Shown piece after piece: positions 32,173-43,225 of a stretch of DNA of 64,000 nt. The stretch covers positions 660,930,438 through 660,994,437 of the forward strand of contig NC_081414.1 of NCBI RefSeq assembly GCF_030272615.1, read 5' to 3'. Numbering within the stretch: the stretch's first letter is position 1; each line of letters opens with the position of its first letter. The stretch is from Cryptomeria japonica (taxonomy: Eukaryota > Streptophyta > Pinopsida > Cupressales > Cupressaceae). Both the position numbers and the translations under genes were made by a program. Below the pieces are notes generated by a model, which had not been told where the DNA came from, did no database searches, and saw nothing but the letters and a program-made list of their open reading frames with translations.

Positions 32173-33140
32173 CAACACCCAACCTCGGTCTTAGATATTC
32201 AAAGGTATCCTTGGATAGAGGTTTTGTGAAAATATCAGCCACTTGCTCTCTAGTACTTACATATTCAACCTTGACTTCTTTTTTTCCTACTTTCTCCCTT
32301 AAGAAGTGATACTTAATTGCTATGTGTTTTGTTCTTGAGTGCATGACAAGGTTTTTAGAGATATTGATTGTACTTGAGTTATCACACATAATAGGAATGG
32401 GGTCTGAATATTCTACCTGGATATCCTTGAGTGTCTGCTTCATCTAGAGAACTTGTGAACAACATGTAACAACAACTATGTACTTGGCCTCAGCTATGGA
32501 TAATGAAATAGATTATTGATTTTTGTTGTGCCACGAAACCAAATTTTTCATCAAAGAATAAATCTCCACCACTAGTGCTCTTTTGGTCATCCACACAACC
32601 TGGCCAATCTGCATTTGTGTAGGTTTCAAGAGTAAAGTCATCATTCTTTGGATACCACAAACCATAATCAAGTGTACCTTGTAGATATCTAAAGATTCTT
32701 CTCATGCCATTTACATGAGATTGCTTTGGGAAAGTTTGAAATCTTACTACCATGCATACAACTTGTACTATGTCGGGCTTGGATGCAATTAGATACAAAG
32801 GACTTTCAACCATGGATCTATACATAGTTTGATCAACATCAGGTGACTCGTCATTTTTACTCAATTTGCATCCAGTCACCATAGAAGTACTAACATGTTT
32901 TCTATCTTCCATTTGAAACCTTTTCAAGATTTCTTTGGAAATACTTGGTTTGTGAAATGAATATGCCTTTGTTTAACTAAGATATTTGCAAACCAAGAAA
33001 GTAGGAAAACTCTCCTAATAATGATATTTCAAATTCTAATTGCATTTGATCAGCAAATTCTTACAAACTATCTTTATTCCCAGCAAAGATAATGTTATCC
33101 ACATACACAACAACAGTAATCATAAGATTACCTTCTATTT

Positions 33141-33230
<90 letters not shown>

Positions 33231-34091
33231 GTTAGCACATCCCTTTATGAAGCCTTGCTGATGTAGATATTCATCCAGTCTAGAGTACCATGCTCTAGGT
33301 GCCTACTTCAAGTCATACAATGCTTTCCTTAATCTACATACAAAGTCTTAATTCTCATGCAACTAAAAACCTTCAGGTTTCTCAATATATTCTTCTTCTT
33401 TAAGGTTTCCATTCAAAAATGTAGATTTACATCCATTTAGTATACTTTATAACCTTTGTATGCTGAAAATGGCAAAAACAATCTAATACCCTCAAGTCTG
33501 GCAACAGTGGAAAATGTTTCTTCAAAGTCTCTACCTTCTATTGTGCATACCCCTTGCATACTAATTTGGATTTATTTCTAACCACTTTTCCATCCTCATT
33601 TACCTTATTCTTGTAGACCCACTTTGTGCCAATGACATTCTTATCAGCTGGCCTGGGTACTAAATCCCATGTTTTGTTCTTTTCAATCTGCTATAATTAT
33701 TCCTCCATTGCTTTCATTCAATTCTTACTCTCGTTGGATTGAGTGTAGTTTTTTGGGTTCCATTTTAGTTAGAAGGCAAAAGTCAACTTGTTCATTGTTC
33801 CTAGCATGTCTTTTCCTTGTTTGTACACCTTCATTCTTGTTGTCAATGATCTTACCTTCAGGATGATTCTTCTGCACATATCTATTTGGGGCCTTGTTCG
33901 TAACTTCTTCTTCACTTTCAAATTGCCCTTCATCTTCATAATGTGCTTCCTCAATCTGATTTACCATATTTTACTTTAATTTTTGTAGGTATTCATCAAC
34001 TCTTATATTTACACTCAACAAATTTATTGAGGCGTTTGTTGAAATATTTGTAAGCCTTATTGTGAGTTGAGTAGCCTAAAAAGATGTCTTT
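32173..34091 (-). pseudogene. pol: TE-1 RT and RNase H, decayed
   Basis: On the minus strand an integrase-RT linker begins at the TE-8 junction (KDIFLGYSTHNKAYKYFNKRL, 34091). RT follows at about 33760-32940, with the catalytic box read as VYVDNIIFAG (second Asp replaced by Asn). RT C-terminus and RNase H follow (YTNADWPGC; CDNSSTINISKN; QVADIFTKPLSKD), ending near 32173. An (AT)n tract of about 85 bp (33143-33227) lies inside RT. Many stops and frame changes. Not functional. Confidence 0.8.
33143..33227. repeat. (AT)n microsatellite inside TE-1 RT
   Basis: An unbroken alternating AT run. On the minus strand it replaces codons between GFIKGCANN and IKIEGNLMIT, where related elements have an NLY or LYI stretch, and reads as Tyr-Ile repeats. 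It probably grew from a short TATATA already present in the coding sequence. Confidence 0.9.
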
Positions 34092-35399
34092 TGTTGGAAA
34101 TAGTAGAGAAGAAAAACTGAGAGGGGGGAGTGAATCAGTTTTCACTGGATTAAACCAATTAAGAACAATCTTAGATCTGATCAACAACATCAAAAAGAAA
34201 GATAACAACAATAAAAGAAACACATATAACACCAATATTTTTTATGTGGAAAACCCGATTAAGGGAAAAACTATGGTGGGAACCTACCCACAATGAGATG
34301 ATACTCTGTAGTAGTATGTGTAAATATTATAATGGGGATACACATACATTTAGGCACACTGCCTAGAGATCACTACTCAAATTATAATGACCTAGAAGGC
34401 TACAACCCTCAGGGAAGGTTCATTACCTTACAAAGATGATCAGACTACAATTCGAAAAGGATGAACGGCAAAAATAGCATCTGCTAATGCCTGATAACAA
34501 TTCTTGTTAACCTCAAATGTCTGCCTTCACCAATCTCTACTCAACACACCACACCAAAAGATGAATTCATTGATTGCACATACACCACTCTCTAATAATG
34601 CATACTCAACAACCACTAAATTACATGAATATTACACCCATTTATACAAGTCATCAACCTTGACTACAAGGTCGACCAAACCCTCAAACACCTAATTAAA
34701 AAATTACATCACACAATACATAAATCAACCACTAGACCAATACAATGGCATAGACAATATAGCATGGACTTAAATCAACTCCTTAAACACGCACCTCCAC
34801 TAGATGTCTCGCCAAGATCAACCGCAACACGTTACACCACCAAAATACCACATAACATGAAGAATATCACCGAACCAAGAAGATCATCAAGAACTCACAC
34901 AATAATCAGTGCAGACCAACAAAACAAATAGGACATGATTAGGAAACACCAACAAGCACGTCGGAACCATCCGCAATAGCTGCACCAATACCACTTATTT
35001 AAATCTTCATCGATCAGCACGCTAATACTCAAGAACACTTAACAACAACAACTTGGACAAGAAAGATAGTGTCCTTGAACCATCTAAAATGAAGATACAC
35101 ATGAGCATCCCAAACACTCTCCCAAATCCACAACACAAGATATGATTATACTGTAGCACAACAGATCAAACACCAGAACACAGCAACATTGAACACTAAA
35201 AAACCAGTCTCCATACCGGAATCCTCAACTCAGTCAAATCATCACATAGAATCATGGAATCAATAAAGAATGAGGTAAAGACACTAGAGATACTTCAGAG
35301 CAAACCAAATATTTCTCCGCAACACAAAAACACAGGAATATGTTGACATCAATGACAACAACATATCCTAGCAGCAACAATATTCAACAATCTCCCCCT
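34092..35399 (-). repeat. TE-8 3' LTR
   Basis: The plus strand begins TGTTGGAAATAG and ends TATTCAACA. A minus-strand TATA candidate (GTATAAATGG) lies near 34633-34645. It carries the shared GGAAAACCCGATTAAGGG block near 34248. Open frames at 34084-34296 and 34504-34695 are non-coding LTR. Confidence 0.85.
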
Positions 35400-35714
35400 T
35401 TGGCATTGATGGCAACATATGAATGTGAAAAATAATCAATGCAAAGGAATAAATAAACACTATCAAACTCCCCCTTAGATCATGCACACAAAGCTCCAAA
35501 GATAAGGTGCTTTTTCACATGCTTCTCTCCCCCTTTGACAACAAAGCCAAAGATATAAACAGATCAACCTTCTCTCCCACTAAGAAGGACAATCTCTCCC
35601 CCTTAGACTCTGAAAAATACACTAAATACTCTGGCTAAGTAGCAGCACCAACTCATCAACCTGGATAAGAAGATAAGACTGTGAAATCCATCGAATTGAT
35701 GCATCTCAATGCAC
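35400..35714 (-). promoter_or_regulatory. TE-8 3' UTR with several PPT copies
   Basis: The LTR-adjacent antisense PPT is at 35400-35413. Further CTCCCCCTT-type tracts lie near 35468, 35529 and 35597. The first 27 bases equal those of TE-5 and, on the opposite strand, TE-2. Confidence 0.7.
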
Positions 35715-36494
35715 CTAGTTCTCATCAGGAGAGGCAGAGACCCCTAGCTTATCTCTCAAATACACAAATGTATCTGCAGTAAAAGGCTTAGTGAAAATAT
35801 ATGCAATCTGATCTTTTGTAGATACATACTCCAATTTGACTTCTTCATCACTTACTTTCTCCCTCGAGAAATGATAATTAATTGATATATTCTTTATTTT
35901 AGAGTGCAATACCATATTCTTGGAAATATTAATAGTACTTTAATTGTCACAGTAAATAAAAGTAGGCTCATCATACACAACTCTAATATCTTTCAGCATT
36001 TGTTTCATTCAAACTACTTGAGTACAGTTGCTAGCACCATCAATGTATTCAGCTTCAACAGTAGATAGAGATATAGCATCTTGTTTCTTACTTGCCCATG
36101 AAACCAACTTCTTCCCCAAAAAGAAAGCTCCATCGGTAGTGCTCTTTTGGTCATCTACATCACCTTCCCAATCAACATTAGTATAGGAAGATAGCATGAA
36201 ATCATCATTCTTCGGATACCACAACTCATAGTCAATAGTTCCCTTCAAATATCTAAAAATCCTTTTAACAATAGTAACATGAGTCTCTTTAGGATCATCT
36301 TGAAATCTAGAACAAAGACATATAGCATGCATGATATCCGGTCAAGTCTGAGTCAGGTATAGCAGCCCACCAACCATAGATCTGTACAAGGTCTGATTTA
36401 CTTTCTGAGATTCATCATTCTTAAACAACTTGCATCCAAACACCATAGGAGTTCCAATAGGTTTAGAATCAGCTAACCCAAACTTCTTCAACAT
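35715..36494 (-). pseudogene. pol: TE-8 RT C-terminus and RNase H
   Basis: On the minus strand, beginning at the TE-9 junction: MLKKFGLADSKPIGTPM, then YRSMVGGLLYLTQT, ATHVTIVKRIFRYLKGTIDY-like sequence, YTNVDWEGDVDDQKST, LSTVEAEY, and the terminal AYIFTKPFTADTFVYL. RNase H catalytic acidic positions are largely visible, but stops split the frame. Confidence 0.8.
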
Positions 36495-36517
36495 AGAGTT
36501 GATCAAGATAATAAGGA

Positions 36518-38364
36518 ATGGAGCGTGATTGGGTTCAGAATTCAAATTTGAGTGGGAGTTCTTGTTCGGCATCAGGACAACTTGGTGCAGATGATTCAGA
36601 TAGTCCTGCAGAAGGAGGGAGCTCAGGTAGTAAGGATCCTAATGCTCCCTTGGACTTGGGGAACCCAGGGGGAGGATCAAGACCACATGAAGAGCGGATA
36701 GCAAGAGATAGCGGGAAAGGTCAGGTTCAAATTTCAAAATTAGAAGACGGCAACTCGAAAGGAGTTTTAGGACAGTAAGCAGCTAGTGGTTCAAAGAACA
36801 CGGTGGAAGGTAAAGTATCTTCTAGAAAGGATCTTCTGATGACCCCAGAGGATCTTAAGGGGGGACCCAGTTTGAATGGACATATTCGTAAGTGGTCCTC
36901 TCTGTTTGGGGTCAAACCCAAAGGTAAGTCCTCATTGCCCCCAGTTAAAAATACCTTGAATGTGTCTCAGGGCAAGTTTCCTATCTCTATTCTAGACCAA
37001 ATCATAGACCATAACATTGCTAGAATGGAAAATACTTTGATTGTTAGTTTTTTTGGGACTAGATCGAATATAGAGATCGTTCATGGATTTGTTAAAAGAA
37101 AGTGGAACTTGAAAGGCTAGGTAGAAGTGGTTGCAATGAACAAAGGTTGTCTATCCTTCTCTTTTTCTTTTGATGAGGATAGAAGAAACATTCTCTATAG
37201 TGGTTCATGGGAAATAGGAAAATATATCATGTACATCCAGAAGTGGTACCCTAATGCGAGAAAAGAAAAAAAAATTATGGTTCAAGTTCCGGTCTGGATT
37301 AAACTCCTTGGGCTCCCAATGGAATACTGGGAGGAAGATGTGCTTGAAGGAATAGCCAATACCTTCGGGGATCTTATCGCTATTGACCAGGTCACGGCAT
37401 CCAGAAGAAGGCTTATTTATGCTAGGATTTGTGTTGGAGTTGGACCTGATACGAACATGCTAGAGGAAATAGAGATAGAATCTAAACTGGGGAAGTGGAG
37501 GCAGAATATTGTTTATGAATCAATCCCTTTTTCCTACTTTCATTGTAAAAAAGTAGGACACTGGGCTAAAAAATGCCCAAATAATGAGGGTAAATCTCAT
37601 CCCCAAGCTAAGGTTTGGAAAAAAGTTGATAGTTCTTTAAAAGCCTCGGAGTCCAATTATCCAGATCAGGAAAAACAGTCTCAGGTTGAAAGGATAGAGG
37701 TAGAACTCATCAGTGAAATAGGAAAACAACTGAAGAAAGGAGATAGCGAAAAAATAGTTCATCAAGAGATGGAGCAGAGCAGTAAGGATCCAGAGCATGG
37801 AGAAAAAGACAATAAACAGAATGAGGAATCGGAAGAGGATAAGACAAAGTTAGTCTCAGATAAGTATGAGAGTAAAGGAGATAAAAAAATCCAAAGATAA
37901 CAAAGAGGAAGGAGATAATTTTAACCTTGTATCTAACTCTCATGAATTAGATAAAGAAACAGATTGGTTCCAGGAGGCCCAACCTGATAACATTTTGGAT
38001 CAAGGGTTGTCAGAAATCTCATTAGCTTCTCTAGTAAACGTAAAGCTGACCTTTCCAGAGGGAAAAGTACCAAAATGGGGAGATGAGGAAGACATCAAAA
38101 AGGCACTGGGGAAGAGTGAAACAAAGTAGGAGGAAGAAGAAGTAGCAGAGGACAAAAGAAAGAACAAGAAAAAAAAAAAGAATAACAATAATATTAACAA
38201 TAGTATGCTGACTAGAAATACCAGAAGCAGGCTTGGGGATATGGGGGCGCAACATACTTCTCTAGGAAGACATTCAAATGCAAAGAAGAGATCAATGGAA
38301 ACAAGTAGGAATATTGCAAATGGAACTCAAAGAACCATCTTTGAGGTAGGTATTTCTAAAAAAT
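36518..38364 (+). pseudogene. LINE ORF1, nucleic-acid-binding protein
   Basis: Starts MERDWVQNSNLSGSS at 36518. In the same frame to about 37900 with in-frame stops near 36776 and 37118, then a +1 frame change into 37866-38129. It contains a DUF4283-like region (SFSFDEDRRNILYSGSWEIGK, then PVWIKLLGLPMEYWEED) followed by a CCHC-type knuckle HCKKVGHWAKKC whose first Cys is Tyr. The tail is Lys/Glu-rich. The known role of such proteins is binding LINE RNA. Broken copy. Confidence 0.75.
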
Positions 38365-38365
38365 C

Positions 38366-40692
38366 ATGAAGATCATCTCTTGGAATATTTGAGGAATGAA
38401 CAGTTCTCACAAACATGATTTAGTTAAAAGTATGATTAGAGATAAAAACCCTGATATTTTTTTGATTCAAGAAACTAAGATGGCAAAAGATAAAGTAGAA
38501 AGTTTGAGAAAAGGGAGTTTTGTGGATTAAATCCATCTTCTATGGATCAAATTTGTTCCCATCAGCAGTTTGTTGATGATTCTATAATAATGGGGAAAGC
38601 TACAGTGCAGGACTCTAGAAGTTTAAAGAAGGCTCTGGATAGCTATGGTTTAGCTACTGGACAACTTATTAATTGGTCTAAAAGTTCTATTTATTTTATC
38701 AACACTCTGGAGAGAAGGAGGATTAAAATAAGTAATATCCTGGGTTGTCAAGTTGGAAGTCATCCTGCTTCATATTTGGGGCTACCCTTATGCCATGATC
38801 CACTTGATACTTTTTGGGGAGCTTTGGTGGATAAATTCCACAAGAATCTTTCTGGATGGAAGGGTTCTCTTCTAATTCAAGCTGGTAAGGTTCAACTGTT
38901 GAAATCTACTCTACAAAGTATCCCTCTCTATGTCATTAGTCTCTTTAGAATTCCTGCCAAGTATGCGGAGGCTATTGAAAAGATTCAGAGAAATTTATTA
39001 TGGACGGGGGTTGAGGAGAAGAAGAGAATGAATTTTATTGCTTGGGAGAAGGTATGCAAGCCTATAAGAAAGGGAGGACTGGGCCTTAGAAGAATAAGAG
39101 ACATAAATGAGTTCCTTATGGCCAAGCAGATTTGGAGAGGGTATAAAAATCAAGGAGAGTGGAAACTGATATGGGATAACAAGTATAAAAGTCAATGTCT
39201 GACTCTTCAAAGCTTCCTTAAAGCGGAAAATATTCCAATTGGATCCAATATTTGGAAAACTGTTTCTAGAACAAGAGACTTAATTGTCAGAGGTGCAAAA
39301 TGGAAATGGGGAAAGGGAATCTTATCCAATTCTGGGATGATTCTTGGTTGTTGGAGTCCCCTTTGAATGAAAACCCTGAGTGGAGTAGATTACAGAACTA
39401 GTGCAAGGAAATATTTAGATCTAAGGTGGATGATTACTAAGAAGATGGACAGTGGAAGGATTTATCTCAGGTGGATTAGTCCTTGGGTAGTTTGAACAAA
39501 GTTATGAACTCTATGGTAAGGGTTGAAGAGGAAGACCAATTAATTTGGAAACTCACAACAAGTGGTACTTTCACTATGGCTTCTTTGTATCATCAATGGT
39601 TCTCTAACATGGAAATCCCATGCTGGGCTAAGGCATGGGTGAAAGGCATCACCCCTAAGATTAACATTTTTTTCTAAACAGCCCTACAAGATAAAATTCT
39701 AACAATTGAGAATATCAGAAAAAGAGGTATTAGCATGCATAGTGTTTGTATTCTATGTAAGCAGAATGAGGAGACCATTAATCATATGCTCTTTCATTGC
39801 CCTTTCTCTGCTGATGTCTGGGGAAGCTATCTGGACCACTTCAAAATCAGTTGGGGTTTCCCTGAGTCAATTCAGGAGGTTTTCAACTCTTGGCATCATC
39901 CTTCAAGGAATAAGTCCATAACTTTATTGTGGAAACTTGCCTTACCTCATATATGTTGGGGTATATGGAAAGAGGGAAATGATAGAGTTTTCAGAGAAAA
40001 GATTTCTAAAGCTAAAATTGTGTTTGAAAAAATAAAAAGAAATATAGTGGAAAATATGAATATCATAGGAGGCATTGGTAATCCTCAAGACAAGGATGAT
40101 CAATTTATCTACAAAAAGTGGAGATTAAAGGGTCGAGAGCACTTTCAAATCAATCCTAGAGAGGGTGTGATATGGGTCAGTCCACCCAAAGGGTGGATAA
40201 AAATTAATTTTTTCGGTGCTTCAAAGGGTAATCCGGGTGTTGCAGGATGTGGAGTGGTCCTTAGGGATGAATGGGGAACATGCAAAATCACAAAAATTAT
40301 TCCCATAGGAAACCAGACAAATCATGTTGCCGAAGCAATGGTGGCTTACCATGGGATGATCCTTGCTAAGGAAGCAAACTACACTAAATAATGGTGTGAA
40401 GGAGACTCATTGAACACAATCAATTGTTTAAATATGAAATTCCCGCCTTCTTGGTCAATTAGTAATGCTATTAAAGAAACTAAGAAAATCAATGAAGAAT
40501 TTGAAATGTGTGTTTTTACACGTGTATAGGGAGGCCAATTCCTGCGCTGATTGGGATGCCAACCTAGCTTGCCAATCAGAAGACATCATTACTAGTTATG
40601 GTGAAAGTGAGATTGCAAGTGAAATGAAATCCTTGCTTAATTTGGACAGCAGCCAGGCTAGGCAACGTGGTACTTTTAATAATTGTTTCTAA
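38366..40692 (+). pseudogene. LINE ORF2, internally deleted (endonuclease start, RT end, RNase H)
   Basis: Opens at 38366 with an APE-type endonuclease N-terminus (MKIISWNI, a stop, then DIFLIQETK). After about 50 residues it jumps to the late RT at 38542 with QFVDDSIIMGKA, the F(A/V)DD catalytic box, so most of the endonuclease and the front of RT are deleted. Then SYLGLPL, GWKGSLLIQAGKVQLLKS, GGLGLRRI; a zinc finger CILCKQNEETINHMLFHCPF near 39740; and a plant RNase H domain (GWIKINFFGASKGNPG, where the first catalytic Asp appears to be Phe/Gly-shifted; EAMVAYHGM; a stop; WCEGDSLN; CADWDANLA). Several stops. Inactive. Confidence 0.8.
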
Positions 40693-40769
40693 TGCCTCTT
40701 CCACCTTTTTCAGTGCAGGTTTATTTCGAAGGTAATGAGCATTTATATAGGTGTCTTATCATAATTGTC

Positions 40770-42453
40770 TGGCATGGATTATGGGCATTTTTACAGGGCA
40801 TCCACAGAAACCAAAGGAGAGGTTTTGAAGCCGAGAGAAGGAATTTTAAGGAAAGTGCTGAAAAAATGGGAGCTAAAAAGAAAAGATTTGAACCCACCTC
40901 TTGCTCTAACTGGAGAAAGAACAGCGAAGTCTAGGATATCCTTCAGCAGGGGGGTTTGAATGTGTTCATGTAGAGGTTAAGTGGTAAAGATCCCACTATT
41001 ACCAACTATTCCATCAAGAACTAGAAAAATGGAAAAATCCCGGTTGGGTCCCAGATGATGAATGTTGATGAGGAGGTCATTGGTAAGGCCACGGGGATGA
41101 TTACTAAGGGAATGAAATTTTACAGGGACCGTAGTGGACAAGTTCCCAATCATGGACGATGAGAGGATAAAGATGGTGAAAATTGACAACTCCTACCATG
41201 CTCCAAAGAGGATTTCCAGGCCATGGAGGTTTGTTTTATTTGCTTCTATCGCCTACATTACTTTGGATGATAGGTTTACTAGAGCCTATGGTCATCACTT
41301 TGTCTTGCTCAACCATTTCTGCCAAGGTGAAAAGGTGAGCTTGCCTTATTACCTAGCCTGTTCTATGGACCACACTATTAAGGAGGTTTAGAAGGATCCT
41401 AAAGGTGACCATTCCCTCCACCAGGGGTTTATGGTCCTGGTTTATAGAATGCTTAAGGGGAAATGCATTGAAAAGCCTATTAAAGGCAAAAATGCAAGAG
41501 ATGAGACTATAGAGAGTGAAGCCAGTGGATTCAACTTTGATTCGGAGACTGAGGGAGAATCGGAAGAGACTGGAAAAAAAGGGAGGAATAAGGCTAAGAG
41601 GAAAAGGATTGTGGTGGATTCAGACATGACGGAGTCTAAAACTGAATCCTTTGAGAAAAAATTTGTTAAAAAAAAGAAAGGGAAAGCAACTGGAAAGCAG
41701 ACTCAGACGAAGAACACTAAAAAGGGTAACAATAAAGACATCAGCCATATTCTGGTTGACTCTGAGGAGGATGTTGAGGAGACCAAGAAGGATGAGGGTC
41801 AGGATAAAGAGGGGGAGGATAACCCGGTGATGGGCAACATTGAGGGTTTGAATACCACAAGTCTACAGAAGGAGGATAAAGGGGATAAAAGTGGTATCAG
41901 TGATAATGATACTATAAAAGCTTTCTATGAGACCATCGGAACCATGGTGAAGGATATTAACAGTTTGAAGACTGATACAAAGGCTATCACAAGAGTTATG
42001 GTTGGTGATAAGCCCCTGGCGGAACATGTTAAGGAACTGGTTGTTGTTCTGCACAATGTGGAAGCTATTGAATGTATGGTGGGTGAAATCATAGCAATGG
42101 AAAAAAAGGTCAATGAGATGGAAGATAACAAGGAGATGGAAAATAAAATGAACAACTTGGGAAGCAAAATTGGCAGACTGGAACTCAATGTTAAGAAAAT
42201 TGCAGGTCAAAATTTTTAGATCCTCAAAGCTTCGGTGGATAACATGAACATCTTGATCAATAGATTTGAGAACAATGCAGAGAAGGATGGTGATAAAGAG
42301 CAGCCAGACAAGAAGGGTCACGAAAAGAGGACCAGAGCTAATAAAAAAATCAAGGATGACATCAAAGGTTGTGAGCTGGAGGAATTAAAGACCTCAGTGA
42401 ACAACATGAAACAAATGGTTGTTCATGCTGAGGAAATCATGAAAAGTATTTAG
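40770..42453 (+). pseudogene. LINE third coding region, unidentified
   Basis: Downstream of RNase H and upstream of the LINE 3' end, a coding region spans several frames. It runs MDYGHFYRASTETKG (about 40768), then WKNPGWVPDDE (41030), EEVIGKATGMITKGMKFYRDR (41064), a frame change, and a frame from 41134 to 42453 with in-frame TAGs at 41389 and 42217. The 41134 frame begins with a globular part (RPWRFVLFASIAYITLDDRF, then HFVLLNHFCQGEKVSLPYYL) and continues into a Lys/Glu-rich, nuclear-signal-like and coiled-coil part. I do not recognise the family. Plant L1 elements usually end with RNase H, so this is an addition. It may be a captured gene or an extra ORF. Confidence 0.6.
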
Positions 42454-42686
42454 GTCTCTGTCTCTGTTTCTATAGGGGTCCTTGGTTCTGTCTTTTTGTT
42501 GTCGTTGTGCTTTCTTTTCGATGTCTGTTTCTGGTTTTTTATGTTATGTTATGTAAGCTGGTCCCTTTTTCGGGTGGGATCTTTCTATTTTTTGAAGTGA
42601 TTAGGCACGTTTCTTTCTTGTTATTTTGATCTCCTGGCTTGTACAAGGTTCGGGTACCTTTCAAATACTTGCTTTTACTTAATCAA
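42454..42686 (+). other. LINE 3' untranslated region
   Basis: T-rich, with GCTGGTCCC, TTCGGGTGGGATC and CTTGTACAAGG phrases, ending TTACTTAATCAAAA. It lacks a long poly(A). Confidence 0.7.
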
Positions 42687-43225
42687 AACATTTCCTTCAC
42701 ATGCTTAGATTGAGAAATGAAAATACCTTTACCAATCTGAGTAGTCTACAATCCTAAGAAGAATTTCATCTCACCTATCATAGACATCTCAAATTCCTTT
42801 TGCATATCATCAGCAAAATTCATATTCAAATCATCATCTCCTCCAAAAATAATGTCATCCACAAATACTGCAACAATCAAAATGTTATCATTCTCAACCT
42901 TAAAGTATAAGTTACTATCAGCAGTACCTTTACAAAATCCCAACTTCATCAAATACTTATATAATCTATCATATCGAGCTGTAGGGGCTTGCTTCAATCC
43001 ATACAGTGTTTTCTTCAATCTACATACCATGTCTCCTTCATCTGATAATAAAAATCCTTCCAATTGATCAATGTAGACTTCCTCCTCAAGATCACCATTC
43101 AAAAAGGTTGACTTCGCATCCATCTGATAAACCTTTAAATTCTTGTAAGTAGCATATGCAAGCAACAATCTAACAGATTCAATTTTAGCTACAGGAGCAA
43201 AAATTTCTTCATAATCAATAGCTTT
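42687..43225 (-). pseudogene. pol: TE-8 RT, central part
   Basis: On the minus strand: AIDYEEIFAPVAKIESVRLLL at the TE-10 side, then [46 protein letters not shown] and SMIGEMKFFLGL, ending VKEM at the TE-9 junction. The catalytic VDD is intact. It joins 36494 through TE-9 and 44591 through TE-10. Confidence 0.85.

Larger units (their letters stand above)
5400..34091 (-). mobile_element. TE-1, antisense Ty1/copia element, host of the nest
   Basis: TE-1 is a degraded copia element visible in three pieces: about 5400-5641, 17559-18156 and 32173-34091. The pieces join logically. The 3' LTR is split by TE-2 at the duplicated GTCCA. The C-terminal pol frame at 32173 continues across the TE-5 insertion into a short HHSFNT-stop tail at 18151. 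The pol frame stops at 34091 where TE-8 begins. The 5' half (integrase, protease, gag, 5' LTR) is not in the window and is predicted to lie beyond TE-11. The outer left boundary is approximate. Confidence 0.7.
36495..42686 (+). mobile_element. TE-9, plant L1-type LINE with RNase H
   Basis: Flanked by AACAT (36490-36494 and 42687-42691), a short apparent TSD that disrupts an otherwise continuous TE-8 RT frame (VKEM / LKKFG). It contains ORF1, a deleted ORF2 with endonuclease start, RT end, zinc finger and RNase H, then a third coding region. The 3' end reads CTTGTACAAGG, TTCGGGTACC and TTTACTTAATCAAAA, like plant L1 3' ends, without a long poly(A). The TSD is shorter than usual for LINEs, so the exact ends are approximate. 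Confidence 0.8.

Noticed and set aside
41863-42321. 152-residue minus-strand frame
   Set aside because: Shadow of the LINE third coding region on the other strand; Leu/Phe/His-rich complement of a Lys/Glu-rich frame.
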